Of a DNA stretch of 64,000 nucleotides, positions 46,344 to 59,557 are shown in pieces. The DNA lies in NCBI GenBank assembly GCA_029204225.1, contig CM055095.1, positions 23,218,520 through 23,282,519 on the forward strand. Reading direction: 5' to 3'. The notes under the pieces were generated by a model. It did not search any database and was not told the origin of the DNA. It worked only from the letters and a program-made list of their open reading frames with translations. The DNA comes from Diphasiastrum complanatum (Eukaryota > Streptophyta > Lycopodiopsida > Lycopodiales > Lycopodiaceae). Each line of letters opens with the position of its first letter. The stretch's first letter is position 1. Both the position numbers and the translations under genes were made by a program.

Positions 46344-47550
46344 CTACATTCTAGGAGCCTTCCAATGTTAGCAAAACATCACTTTAGCTATAGTCAACAC
46401 AATTATCAACACAATTAGTACGCCGATGTGCAAACAATTACGCACATATTGAATGGAAATGAAAGTTTTGAAAGATACAACCAAATTGAGAATGAGGATG
46501 TGGCGAGAGTAAATAAAACAGAGAAACCATGAAAGAGGATGGGCATAAAATGGTGTTTTCTAGCCATTTGGAATCGCCAATTTTAAATTGTTGGAATCAC
46601 TTTTCCAACCCATTCAAATTTGGCGTTCACTTGCTAATTGAAAAGAATAAGCTTGTTAAAGAAAGAAAATCTTTATATGACAAATGTTTGACAACACAAG
46701 GAACAATTATGATGTATTCTTATTTTTGTACTCAATATTTACTACTTAAATATAACGAGGTTACACAAGTTGAACAACTTGTGTAAATGTACATTGTCAA
46801 AAAAACTAGCGACTTTAAAGGCCTGAAACTTTTGTGAATGTGCCATGGGGGTCAGAATTTAGGGTATATCTACAAAAGTCGTAAAATTCTATTGGCCAAT
46901 ATCATACAACATGTTGCCAGTTAAATACTGAATACTTACTAATTGTAATGCTACCCAATAATAAGGAAGACAACTTGACTAGCTTGTGTAAATGTGCACA
47001 AGAAAAGTAATTGGCTACCCTTTTTTTTTGTAATTGTACAAGAAGCATCTTTAGTTGGTATAGGTTTTAAGATACTTCTACAAAAATTTTGACTTTCGAG
47101 TTGTTAGTGATAATTCAATATAGTGTTACATCTGTACTTTGTTCTGACTCCTTATCATTGCTACTTGAGAAGCTTATGTAAATATACATAGCTAAGTAAC
47201 GGGCTACTTTAATATTTAAAAACTTGTGTAATATCTCAATTTGCATGTACGTTTGCATGGCCATTTATAATATTATATTAGATTAGCCTGTTACTTTAGC
47301 TATGGATATCTACACAAGCTTCTCAAGTAGCAATGATAAGTTGTCGGGATTAAGTATAGATGTAACATTGTATTGACTATAAAAGACAATGCAAACTAAC
47401 TAGTCTCAGGCCTGTTGTTCAGAACCCCTTATCAAATTTTTTGCCATTTAAATTAGATGGATTGGTTTGAATAAGGAATCATTTTTCGGTTGCTCGTCGT
47501 GATCTATCATGATTTGATGAAACTATCATAAAAAAATGCTATGTTTCGAC
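45908..47550. other. probable intron or intergenic DNA with (GA)n runs
   Basis: GA microsatellites lie at about 46035-46054 and 46303-46339. No coding exon recognised. Confidence 0.4.
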
Positions 47551-47783
47551 TGCAGGATAATGACTAATTAGGTTGTCTCTAATTGTTTATTATTTGCTTA
47601 TTAAGGCCATTAGCCTAGGAGCCTAATGGATAGTGATAAGGGCAAATCTTTCTTTTAGCTATGATAGTTGTGCTGAGAGTTTTCTGGTGTTCTCCTCTCC
47701 TCTCGTGTTTGTGTGTATCTCTGTTGTTGTGTTATGTCGGGATACTTGAATGACAATGGAAGACTTTGTAACTTGGAGCTTCA
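47551..47783 (+). repeat. copia LTR (a) followed by a PBS-like site
   Basis: TGCAGGATAATGAC...GGAGCTTCA (TG...CA, 233 bp) is followed at 47786-47797 by TGGTATTAGAGC, one base off the initiator tRNA-Met site TGGTATCAGAGC. Resembles LTRs (b) and (c). Confidence 0.65.
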
Positions 47784-48829
47784 GTTGGTATTAGAGCGTT
47801 TATACAAATTTTTTCATGGAGACTTGATCATTTTCAAGCTGTTTTTCTGAAGCTACCTCCAAAAATTGAAATAACTTCTTCGTATTTGAGATTGTGTAGT
47901 GTCAGCATCTTGGAGGGTGCTGGCACTTCAGCAGTTTTCCCAAGATGCACTTAAGTCTAACGTCATCCAACACAACTTTGCCTAAAAGCCAATTTTGAAA
48001 AGGTAACAAGTCTGACCATTCCTCACTTAAGAAATACGAATCGAAAAGTCAACTTCAGAGCCATTCCAAAGGTAACAAAGGCAAAGACAAGCCATTTGTG
48101 TAAGTCCCAAAGGCATAGTTGTCATCGAACCAACCACTAGGCATGGGCTTGTGCCGGTAAGGGGAGCTAAGACCTGGCAACTGGATCTCTGAGGCCGGTT
48201 GATTTGCCCAAGTTTCTATATGCCTGTCTCCCCTTATAGTTCTTTTGTAATTTCATGCCCCATTGTGTCCTGAAACATAGTGTTGTTTGGAACAACCGGC
48301 TTTTGGTCTAATTTTATTTTCTAACATTTAAACCTAGCAAAATCAGCCTGGCTCCTGAACATGGGTACCGGGAGCTGTCTAGGCTGCCAAATTCAGCTCA
48401 GCTATTGGAGATGGTTCCCAAGAGCTGTCTAGCTCTAGTGCTAGCTCATGACTTGTGACTACTTGAAAAGCTCATCACACGTCGGAGGCTCAATCTTAGA
48501 CTTTCTAAACTCGCTCTGGGACTTTGGGAGGACACCCATTCCAATCTTTCGGGGCATACTTGTCGCACTAGAGTCAATTTTACAACACTGTGTTTGGGTC
48601 TGAGTTGTGCCTATTTAGGCTTTGTAGTGACTTGTATCATTGAATTTGGTTAAAAATTTTGGATTTCATTTCAATTTTGCTTCAAAAATGACATAGAATG
48701 GATAAAATCCATAATCTCCTCCATCGTTGTCCAAATCTAACCCTATTTGATCTTGCACAAAGCTCTGTATACTATTTTGAGAAACTTTCTCATCCCAAAT
48801 TGCAGCTCTTCCCAAGCTTTGATACCAAA

Positions 48830-49260
48830 GGGAGGTCCTAGTTACATTGTATTGCATTGTCATTTAAGCTTTCTTGCATAACACAACAACACACAGATCC
48901 ACACACACAAGAGAGAGGAGAAGAACTGGAATACCTTGAGTATAGCTGTTTTGGCTTGTGGTTAGGGCAAATCGTTCTATTAGTATATTCTCTCATCTTG
49001 CATTGTCATTCAAGCATCCTGGGATAACACAACAACAGACAGAGCTACACACACACAAAAGAGGGGGAGAACACCAAAAAACTCTCACCACAACTATCTT
49101 AGCTAAAATGAAAGAGATTACACTAATAAAATGATTCGCCCTAATCACTAGTTATTAGGCTCCTAGGTTAATGTCAATGTTAGAAATAGGAAACAACGAT
49201 GAACAAAGTTTATATGTACATACATGACAATCTAATTAGTGAATGGTCATTATCCCTACA
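48830..49260 (-). repeat. copia LTR (b), with internal duplication, between PPT and PBS
   Basis: On the minus strand it starts TGTAGGGATAATGACC at 49260, right after a polypurine tract (aagggggagaat, 49262-49275), and ends GGACCTCC near 48830. It is followed by TGGTATCAAAGC (48827-48816), one base off the PBS. An internal 150-bp duplication (48846-49000 against 49000-49160) makes it longer than its relatives. Confidence 0.65.
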
Positions 49261-49269
49261 ATTCTCCCC

Positions 49270-49553
49270 CTTGATAAGTAACCTATTCTCTTTGACACCC
49301 ATAAGTCGTCAAAAATTTTCAAATTTATTTTGCTAAGCCCTTTTGTGAGTGTGTAGACCACTTGCTCGTCTGTCAAACAATAAATGAGTTCCACCTCTTT
49401 AGCTTGAATTTTCTCTCATATGAAATGATAGTGGATCTTGATATGTTTGGTATGAGCATGAAGTATTGGGTTCCTAGCAATGCGTATGCAACTTTGCTTA
49501 TCACAATAAATGGGAGTCGTGTTACCTTGATCCTCCTTGTATTTCACTAAAGA
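49270..49553 (-). pseudogene. copia RNase H C-terminal fragment
   Basis: The minus strand reads TTPIYCDKQSCIRIARNP, LHAHTKHIKIHYHFI, stop, EKIQAKEVELIYCLTDEQVV. This is the end of copia RNase H, leading into the polypurine tract and LTR (b). The stop is TGA where CGA (Arg, FIREK) is usual. Confidence 0.8.
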
Positions 49554-49864
49554 GGTGGACCTCATCTATTGTTCGACAAATGAGCTAGTTGTTGACATAT
49601 TCATGAAGGGGTTTAAGAAAATTTGATTTTTTTAGACTACCTATGGGTGTCAAGAAGAAGAGATTAGTCATCAAGAGGGAGAATTTTAGGGATCGTGACT
49701 AGTAGTCAAGGTAAATCATTTTATTAGTGTAATCTCTTTAATTCTAGCTAAGACAATTATGTTGATGGTTTTTTTGGTGTTCTTGTCTTTTGTGTGCGTG
49801 TGGATCTATGTATTGTTGTGTTATTCTTGAGTGACAATGCAAGACACTGTAATTGGGACCTTCA
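49553..49864 (+). mobile_element. copia RNase H end, polypurine tract and LTR (c)
   Basis: The plus strand reads KEVDLIYCSTNELVVDIFMK (49553-49612), then a polypurine tract (about 49673-49683), then LTR (c) 49685-49864 beginning ttTAGGGATCGTGAC and ending GGGACCTTCA. It abuts the minus-strand fragment head to head at about 49553. Confidence 0.7.
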
Positions 49865-50225
49865 TTGAACCCATATTATTTGCAACTTGATTTACACCTA
49901 CTCACGTCCTCACATTTGTGCAATTTTCGTTTCTCTTTTCACCCTTGTACTTTTGGACCACTTGAGATTCCATAAAGTTTATCCCAAATGACATTTATAA
50001 GATTCTATGGGGAACCTATTCATTGTCTATTTGCATCTTTATTTATGCACAATTGCTCATTTGGAAATAGAACAAAGTTATATTGCCTCAAAATTATGAT
50101 CAAAGTTATACAACTCAAAGGTAATGTCAATGATAGTTTTCATTCGTTATCAACAAAGCATACATTTCTCTTCAAGACATTTACATGCTTAAGCAATCGG
50201 TCGCAAAAACTATGGCTTTGTAAAT

Positions 50226-50229
<4 letters not shown>

Positions 50230-50290
<61 letters not shown>
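50230..50290. repeat. (GA)n microsatellite
   Basis: Perfect GA run of about 61 bp. Confidence 0.97.
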
Positions 50291-50293
<3 letters not shown>

Positions 50294-51399
50294 CATAAGT
50301 CTAACACTAATATGAAGTGAAAATTGCAACTCCATGTAAATACATTACCATATAAGATGAAGTAGTACATGTCAAGTGTGTATAAGACCTAGGGAACATA
50401 TGAACGTCTTCGAGTAACAAAAAGTAGAAATACATAAAGTCTAACACTAATATAAAGTGAAAATTGCAACTTTATGTAAATACATTACAATATGGATCAA
50501 GTGTGACAATGATGTAGATATGCTCTCAGCTGATACGGCTGAAAAAATTGTGAGGTGAGCTCTCACAGGAATCATAGCAAAAAAGAGAGTTGATGTGGTA
50601 GAGGAGTGTTGATGACGATTATATCTCAGACTTTCGCTTTGGCTAGTACGTGATCTCCAAAGTGAGCACCCATTGTATGTCTGGAGGCTCTAATATCAAG
50701 GAGGTGATGTACTATATGCCATCTCTCTCATAGGAATAGGTGTATCCTCATCATTTGACCTTGACTCTGTTTGGGTTCTTCTTCTAGAGAAGTGATTTTC
50801 TTAAGAATCCTACTGCTTTTGCATCAAGGACATCTCATGTGTTATAAGGGCAACACTTATGGGATCCTCGTAAGTGATGAGAGAACATAAAGTAGTGTGT
50901 GTCTTCGACTAAAAAATAATAGAGAGAGAAGTGTTTAATAGAGATTACTTGAATTTTTTGATCTTTGTATAAGGTGATAGTTGTGTGAGAAAGACATCTT
51001 CGTGGTTGCTCCTAGTGTTTCCAGTATTATGCTTTTCACATTTGGCTCAACATTAAAACTTCTTGCATACCATATATACAACAAGATATTTAAGAAGCAA
51101 CTTTTGATAATTGTCATTTGTGAATCAGATTATGACTTAGCTTTTGGGACACATTCCTCTAATGTCAAGCTTTGTATATCACATTTAAGAACTTATCCTT
51201 ACTCTTTTTAATTGGTTTGAACTTTGCAAGTAGTTTTGTAGTAAGAGAAAAGTGGACCATTGGTACCAATGCCCCATTCAACATCAACTCCAATCTGGTA
51301 ATTCACAAATAAGCATTCCATGTTAAGCTTCAAACATCGATCCTAGATGAGTCTACCTAGGTTCAAGTGCACACTTGTTGGTACAATATGTTGTTGGAG

Positions 51400-51400
51400 C

Positions 51401-51455
<55 letters not shown>
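51400..51455. repeat. compound (CT)n(CA)n microsatellite
   Basis: CT run 51400-51422 followed directly by a CA run to 51455. Confidence 0.97.
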
Positions 51456-51456
<1 letters not shown>

Positions 51457-51970
51457 CAACCTCTTGTATTAATTTTAAGAGATGCATGCAATGCTGCCAT
51501 GTCTTGCCTTACACTGCTTCCTCGTCCTTGTAGTCCATTTCTAGTCTAGCATCATACTTGGCTTCTTGGTGTTGCTAATTGATTGTTCAATGTGCACATT
51601 AGACTTGGTAACATATCCAATAACTAATAACAACTAGCTATTTTTGACATTACAAGTTGTGGCATAAGTTAATGTAAAAGTAGGATTCATGGTTCTTCAA
51701 TCAATAGTTAGTATATCTATTGAGACCTTAATGAAAAACTCTACTTTGAACTACCTATGACCTTAATTTGAAAAAGTATAAATGCTAGAAACATTTTCAA
51801 AAAACCAAACAATACACATGAAAGAAATTATGTAAGGACCTATGAATCAAAGTTATTTCTTGGTTATATTTCGCATTGTAGTGCCATAATTATCAACTCA
51901 AACTAGCCACCAAAACATCAATCGGAAAGTCATCTTTCTCCTTTCTCTCCACACACACCTCCAAAAACCT

Positions 51971-54900
51971 GTGGTAAGTGACGAGGTGGACATTGTCAGG
52001 CGGGTTCCCGACAAGTCTAACAAGTCCGGTGCAAGATTAGTGCGCTGTCGATATTGCCTGACCGAGTTCGTTGCCACCCTCACTCGCCTTAAAGGTCACC
52101 TACTCGGCGCACGCGCGAGAGATGGTGGCACACTGAATGCTGCCCCCTGTGCCAGCATGTCCGTTCCCGTCAGGCAGCGACTTTTGGATACCTACGGGTC
52201 ACGTCTTGTGGCGGGGGAGAACACAATTTCAGAGGGTGTTCTTCGGTTTTGCACCGCTCCTTACGTGGTTGACCCCGAGTTGCTGCCTGCTTGGCTGGCA
52301 CGCACGAGGAGAGGGAGTGCATCCTCGTCCAGTCCCTTTGTCCCTCGTCCCTCTCAGACAGTTCCGCCTCACGCACCCCCATCTGCACCCATTCCGGTGG
52401 ATCCTGTCCCATCGTGTCCGCCAGTTGCCACTGTGGTTCCACCACCACCTACTGTTGCTCGCACTCCCACAGTTTACGACTTTCTCATGGACTCTCCCCC
52501 TCCCGAGCAGGAGCAGGCCCCGGATGCCAGTGACGAGGCCTTCCAGGATGTTGAGGAGATCCCTTCCTCCCTCCCTTCACATCCGGATGACCACCCTACC
52601 CAGCAGTTTTCGTATCCCATGCCAGATGTCCACCCTCCACTAGTGTACCCCAGTTACGCTGCTGCACCCATCCCGGCCAGTGCATCCCACTCTCCCCATT
52701 CCACGTCTACTTTGGTGCACCGTGCTGGAGGTCCGCTACCCGTCGCCCAGCTGGGAGAGTTCTTAGGCAACAGAGCATTCGCGGCGCGCATCAGCCGCAC
52801 ATGGATAGAGAGGCCACACAGGCCGTGGCCAGCCTGATTTATGAGCTGAACCTTCCATTTGCCATCACCGACTCCGAGCCCTTCAGAAGGGCCTTCCGCC
52901 TTGCACAGTCTGTCAGCCCTATTTGGAGAGTCCCTAGTTCAGAGGTTGTCCGCACACACATGCTGAGGGATAGGGTCGAGTCACTGTCTAGAGAGATGGA
53001 GCCTCTACGTCGCCACTGGGCCACTTACGGTTGCAGCATCATGTCCGATGGCTGGACTGATGTCAGGAGGAGGCCGATCCTCAACATACAGTAGGTCTCC
53101 AGCTGCATGGGCACACAGTTTTTGAGGGCAGTGGATTGCAGCAGAGGGGGGAGAGTCATATCTGCAGAGTTCATGTTTGATGTCATCAGGTCTTCCATCC
53201 TGTCCATAGGCCCACAGCATGTCGTCACAGTGGTGACGGACAATGCCACGAACTGCATTCAGATGGGTGTACTGCTAGAGGCCGAGTTCCCTCACATTGT
53301 TCATACCCCCTGTGCCACGCACGGCATAGACCTTCTGATGGGGGACATAGGTGCACTTCCCTGGGTTAGAGCCATCGTCCGTGAGGCCCTCTTCCTGGTG
53401 ACAAAAGTCACCAGGAAGAGGCGTGTTCTTGCCATGTTCCGGGTGTTCAGCCATCTAGACCTCCGTAAGCCAGCCCCCACACGCTTTGCATTCGACTTGG
53501 TGGTCATCGACCGTCTGATCATGTGCAGGGCGCAGCTTCTACAGATGGTTGCCAGTGATCTTTGGTGTGCCAGTACATTTCCGCGCACTGAGGATGGGGA
53601 GCACTTTTCTTCCACGGTGAGGGGAGACCAGTTTTGGAGGGATGCACAGACATTGTCAGGACTGCTTCGACCACTTTACATTGTGCTCCGCATGGCTGAC
53701 ATCGAGGGGTCGACACTTGGACTGGTATATGAGCTCATGGACCGGATTGGACAGTTCCTGCAGCTGCCCATCTTGCAGCCAGAGAGGTAAGCGGTATAGT
53801 AATGTAATTGGCCTTTATCTTTTTAGTAATTGCTAGTTTGTTTTTCTGTCAATGTTAAGTTTTTTCGTAATGCCCTACACCACATGCCTCTCACCTGCAG
53901 GATGATAGAGCTGAAGTTCATCTCGGAGACGCGGTGGAACTACTTCCACAGGAGTATCCACAACGTTGCACACATGCTGCATCCTCTCTTCCTCTCTCCG
54001 ACACAGATCGCAGACAGGGAGTTCGAGGCCGATTGGCTTCAGTACATTCACAGGGTGGGTCCACACATAGGTTTGGATCCTATCAGGCTCATGGAGGAGC
54101 TCGCTGCATTTCGTTTCGGCATGGGCACATTCGGCCACCCGGTTGCTCAGGATCCAGAGAGGAGGCAACTACCCATTACCTGGTGGACCATGTTCGGTAG
54201 CACATACCCATCTATACAGCATCTTGCACTGCGTGTCCTTTCTCAGGCATGCATCTCATTTTATCCTCCATTGTTGTGTTTCGTTGAAGACAATGTGCTG
54301 AAGTATTTCAATGCACGCACTACAGGACTGTGCTGCCTCCGTGTGTGAGCGTAATTATAGCACATGGGCACTCATTCACACGAGGAGAAAAAACCGGTTG
54401 TCAGTGAGTCAGTTGGAGCGGTTGGTGTTCTGTAGCACCAACGCACGTCTCTCCAGGAGACTTCCGACCATTACGAGCGCATTGCAGGTGATAAGCTAAC
54501 CTTTCATAGCATGTTGGTTGACTCCTGGTATGTTGGCTTCATTTCTTGATAGAGTTGTTTCTCTGACATGCCAATTTTAAACCTTGCAGACGAAGATATC
54601 TGATTTGGAGCGCCAGGTTGACTTGCCTACGGACAGCACCCATCCCATGCCTGCAGATGACCTGGGCACACAGTTGATGGCAGAGAGAGAGAGGGAGCTT
54701 GCCGAGATGAGAGAGAGAGAGCTTGGGCTTGAGCACAGAGAGCCTCCATTGTACGAGGCAGATGAGCCAGTGTCAGAGGATGATCAGGATGAGGATGAGC
54801 CCATTCGGGTTGTGTTCGCCGGATCAGAGCGGGATGAGGCATATGATACAGGTGTTGGGCACACGCCTAGAGCAGGGGTCACAGGTGCATCACGTGGTAG

Positions 54901-56218
54901 AGGTGGGACACATGCCACAGATTATACCGGGAGACGGGTAGGGCACACAGGGGGGGCCAGTGGCATACCTTCTTATGTTGATATGATGGAGGAGGCTCTT
55001 GATAGGGGGTAGAGTGATTTGGGTTTACCTTCCGCAGTTGCTTGGATGCGTGCATCACAGAGCCATAGGCATTTCTATGACAGCACACCAGAGGAGTCAC
55101 CAGATGACTTTGATTGTACCGATTGGGAGGCCATGCCGGGTCCGCATGGTGCACAGGATGAGGCACGGGATGTTCCAGAGGATCGTGCTCATGATGAGTC
55201 CCAGAGCCCAGAGCATTTGTATTCGGATGCCCAGCTGGATGACTTGATTGCAGACTTGGATTCAAAGGCCCAGCAGATGCTGAGCGTCAGGGCACCCCCA
55301 TCCTCTCTAGCCAGCATGCCCTACACAGAGTCTCAGCCAGAGCAGCTACACGAGGTGCCTGCAGTTCCTCCAGTTCCTCAGAGGGTGTATGTGCGCCGCA
55401 CAGCACCCCCAGTGCCACCGATACCATTGAGGCCTGCAGCCCCTTCATCGCCATCCACTTTTGCAGCAGCAGGTCTCCATGGCAGGCCACCATCTGTGCC
55501 CAGATCTTCTCTTGCAGCACCCACATCTACAGACGCTCCTCCAGTGGCAGCACCCACAGCACATCCTCCTCCATTGGCAGCACCCACGGCACCGGCTCCT
55601 CCTTTGGCAGCACCCACAGCACATCCTCCTCCTTTGGCAGCACCCAGGATGTACCAGTACTGTCCACCACAGCGCCCCTTTCAGTACTTATCGCCGCTGT
55701 ACTTGCCTCCTACAGGGACGGCCCCTCCACATCTAGTTCCTCCACTAGCAGCAGGCCCACGGGCACACACTCCTCGGACCTATCCTCCACTATCAGCTGC
55801 ACAGGGACACCCATCTTTGGCTACTCTATCCCAGCCGGCCGCAGCTTGGGCTCAGCCTAGTCAGCCAGGTGATCTGCATGGGGTTGATGAGGCATTGACG
55901 GCTCCCCTCGTCCGCAAGAGGCCAGGAAGGACCAAGGGTTCACGGAACAAGAAAGGCAAGGCACAAAAACTGCCAGGGAAGAGAGGACGACCTCGCAGGG
56001 CTCCAGTTGCTGGTAGAGGTGCAGTTTTGCAGCTAGCTGCAGCAGGTGTTGTTGGTTTAGCCTGCTTGGGGGCTGATGCGGAGGCAGATTGGGAGGATGA
56101 GGATGACGACTCTTCCCCCTCGGATATACAGCCCATGCCAGTACCAGACAAACATAGATATCAGTTGCGAGAGTCAGCTCGGGGCCCTGAGTTGTTTCCG
56201 GAGCAGGCAAAGCATTGA
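51971..56218 (+). pseudogene. hAT transposase gene, copy 1 (BED finger, DUF659, hAT dimerisation, long AT-hook tail)
   Basis: Pieces in order: BED-type zinc finger (about 51985-52165; CRYCLTEF...LKGHLLG...APC); a Pro/Ser-rich linker; the DUF659-type core (52801-53786; YGCSIMSDGWTD, VVTVVTDNATN, HTPCATHGIDLL); an exon at 53901-54246 (ELKFISETRWNYFHRS, RQLPITWWTMFGS); the dimerisation exon 54326-54487 (CAASVCERNYSTW, RKNRLSVSQLERLVF); and a last exon from 54590. Introns 53787-53900, 54247-54325 and 54488-54589 have good acceptors; the second has a GC donor. Lesions: a frame change near 52790, TAG at 53092-53094 and TAG at 55010-55012. The last exon is unusually long: Glu/Arg-rich helix, Pro/Ala repeats (about 55530-55650), an AT-hook-like basic segment (GKRGRPRRA, about 55975-56000) and an acidic end. 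No ATG fits the start, so the 5' end is lost or lies in an unseen exon. Confidence 0.85.
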
Positions 56219-56712
56219 TTGTAGCTCCGTCATTTTATTTTTAGCAGTTTGATATCATGTTCCATGTTTGGCGGCCAGATGGTCGAACACTCTATTCAGA
56301 CCATTTTTCATATTATATTTAGTGTTGGACGTATGCTATTCACTGCACAATGTGTATTTGTCAATTTGTAATTGTGATGTTCTACTTGCAGTTTTACTTC
56401 GTGTGTGCGTGTTTTCAATCAGTTTTCACTACAGAGTTTGAGAGCATATGCAGAACACAGAAATACAACCCCCCTGATAGCATTTCATAATCACATACAT
56501 CAAATTGCAATACACAAGGCACGCATTGCACAAAAAACACACCGTACATTAATTCATCAGATGTATCAAAATTACAATACGTATTCCCGCCGCATACGGC
56601 TGGGGCTGTTCTTTACACCATGCTAGACACTAAATACTGCCTCATTTACTGATGAACATTAAATAACAACAGTCAGCCACATACGGCTAGACCCCATCTA
56701 TGCTAAACATTC

Positions 56713-57039
56713 CTATGGATCCTCCACTGACTCCTCGCCCTCATTAGGTGCATTGTTCTGACGCTCTCGCTCTGCCTCCCGGTTAGCCCGTGTTGCCTCC
56801 TGGTCAGCCCGACGGCGGGCAGCCCTTTCCCTGACCATGATGAGCTGCCGTCGTGTGAAGTTCATTCCGATCTGCTCATCCAAATCCAGCTCGACAGCGG
56901 GGGCGGGGATCTGCAGCTCTGGGTGTCTCTGCCGAGTCTCTCGCAACATCTCTGCAATGTCTGCCTCTTGCTTCCGATGCCTTTCGTTGTGCCTTCGGAC
57001 ATCTTCCTCGAGCTTCCTCCTGGCTTCGCCCTCCGCCAT
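56713..57039 (-). CDS. small charged coiled-coil ORF convergent with hAT copy 1 (108 aa)
   Basis: From ATG at 57039: MAEGEARRKLEEDVRRHNER, then EIAEMLRE-type heptads, DLDEQIGMNFTRRQL and ERAARRRADQEATRANRE, ending EGEESVEDP. It is almost entirely predicted helix, rich in Glu and Arg, with no known domain. It lies 0.5 kb beyond the transposase stop, points toward it, and its upstream side is packed with subterminal tandem repeats. This suggests a second gene of the transposon transcribed from the right end. The frame is intact, unlike the transposase. No function can be assigned; a DNA- or transposase-binding accessory role is only inference. Confidence 0.5.
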   Translation of the reverse strand: MAEGEARRKLEEDVRRHNERHRKQEADIAEMLRETRQRHPELQIPAPAVELDLDEQIGMNFTRRQLIMVRERAARRRADQEATRANREAERERQNNAPNEGEESVEDP

Positions 57040-57049
57040 CTCACGACAC

Positions 57050-57300
57050 CCTGTTGCTCGAAATGACCCTCGCAGCCTCTCACAGCCTCTCAATGGCTCT
57101 CACTGGCTCTCTCACAGCCCCCCTCTCACAGCCTCTCACTCGGTCTGTCACACAGCCTCTCACAATGCCTCTCTCTCACAGCCTCCCACTGGCTCTCCCT
57201 CACAGCTTCTCACAATGCCTCTCACCCCCTCTCACTGGCTCTCTCACTGTCTCGTGAGTGCCTATTTAACCCCACAGCCTGTTTCCCAATTTGCTTTTGT
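57050..57300. repeat. short tandem repeats of gcctctcac / tggctctc in the right subterminal region
   Basis: Dense irregular repetition of cagcctctcac, ctggctctc and tcactggctc, about 12-30 bp periods. It lies just upstream of the minus-strand accessory ORF, where a promoter would be. Confidence 0.75.
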
Positions 57301-57309
57301 TGATGATCC

Positions 57310-57556
57310 CATGTGCTACTGTACCTGCCCCATGTGCTGATCCCCCACATGCTGCACTGCGATTGGGTCCATGGTCTGCTCCTCCACAGTGCCCATGTGA
57401 CGGTGTACCTGTCCGGATGTATTGCTCCCCCACATGCTGCACTCCGATTGGGTCCATGGTCTGCTCCTCCACAGTGCCCATGTGCTACTGTACCTGCCCC
57501 ATGTATTGCTCCCCCACATGCCGCACTCCGATTAGGTCCGCTCTCCCACAGTGCCC
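57310..57556. repeat. three 84-85-bp subterminal tandem repeats
   Basis: Units start catgtg at 57310, 57394 and 57479; each runs through gtacctgyccc, ccccacatgc, cactccgatt and cacagtgcc. The third is slightly shorter. Tandem subterminal repeats are typical transposase-binding sites in hAT and CACTA elements. Confidence 0.85.
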
Positions 57557-57664
57557 CCAGTATAGTCCCCCTGTACAGTAACATCTTAGTTTTTACCTAG
57601 TTTTAGCCTGTTAAAAGGGTTTTTTTTTTTTTTTTTTTAAAAAAATAATAAAAAATATTATTTT

Positions 57665-57757
57665 TGTGGTGCCGCCCTGGTACCGCTGGTCTGAGGGCGG
57701 CACCATAACCGCGGTACCACCATTATGGTACCGCGGTACCATAATGGCGGTACCACA
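57665..57757. repeat. palindromic GGTACC-rich terminus, probable right end of hAT copy 1
   Basis: Repeated GGTACCGCGGTACC and GGCGGCACC motifs in both orientations end at about CACATGCCACTG. Read inversely, the block plus its AT-rich inner flank resembles 60882-61015 at the left of hAT copy 2, as expected of terminal inverted repeats of one family. The exact border and target duplication are unresolved. Confidence 0.55.
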
Positions 57758-59089
<1,332 letters not shown>

Positions 59090-59091
59090 AT

Positions 59092-59307
59092 CAAAGTACC
59101 CCATGACACAGGTGCCGTGGGTCTCCGATGTGGTATGGCATCTGGGTTTTTTTTTTTTTTTTGGTTTTTTAAACCAAAAATGACTTTATAAACAAAAAAA
59201 AACAGGTGACATGGGTGACATGGGTGCTGTGAAGTTCCACGGCACCTATACGGCACCTACAGAACCCATGCCGTACCAGGTGTCGTGGTACGATACGTGG
59301 AACTTTG
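59092..59307. mobile_element. 216-bp hAT-type MITE with perfect 8-bp target duplication
   Basis: Ends CAAAGTACC and GGAACTTTG (inverse CAAAGTTCC) fit the hAT terminal consensus YARNG. They are flanked by ATATAAAT at 59084-59091 and 59308-59315. Inside, both arms carry repeated GGTGCCGT/GGCACC motifs. The duplication lies in AT-rich DNA, which weakens it slightly. Confidence 0.7.
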
Positions 59308-59557
59308 ATATAAATATATAAATAAATATGGTGCCGTCTGTTTCAGGTGCCGTCTGTTTCGGCCAGTGGACAACCTCGATAGGAAACAGTGGGAACAGAC
59401 AGGACGAGGAACGGACCGACGGTCAATCCGCAATGTCGACGTTGAACCGGGCTCAGGGACACTTCGTCCAGTCGGAACCTGAAAACTTGGAGATGTTTCG
59501 GAGCCCCGGTGTTGGTACGCAAATTTCTACAGCGTGCTACAACGTGTTGAAGCTGTA

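Larger units (their letters stand above)
49870..51960. other. unclassified AT-rich DNA with microsatellites
   Basis: (GA)n at 50230-50290, and compound (CT)n(CA)n at 51400-51455. A 'acataagtctaacactaata' stretch at about 50293 is repeated at about 50432. No gene recognised. Confidence 0.4.

Noticed and set aside
52137-52643. Long alternative frames over the hAT transposase
   Set aside because: Shadow frames of GC-rich coding DNA; the BED and DUF659 reading frame is the supported one.
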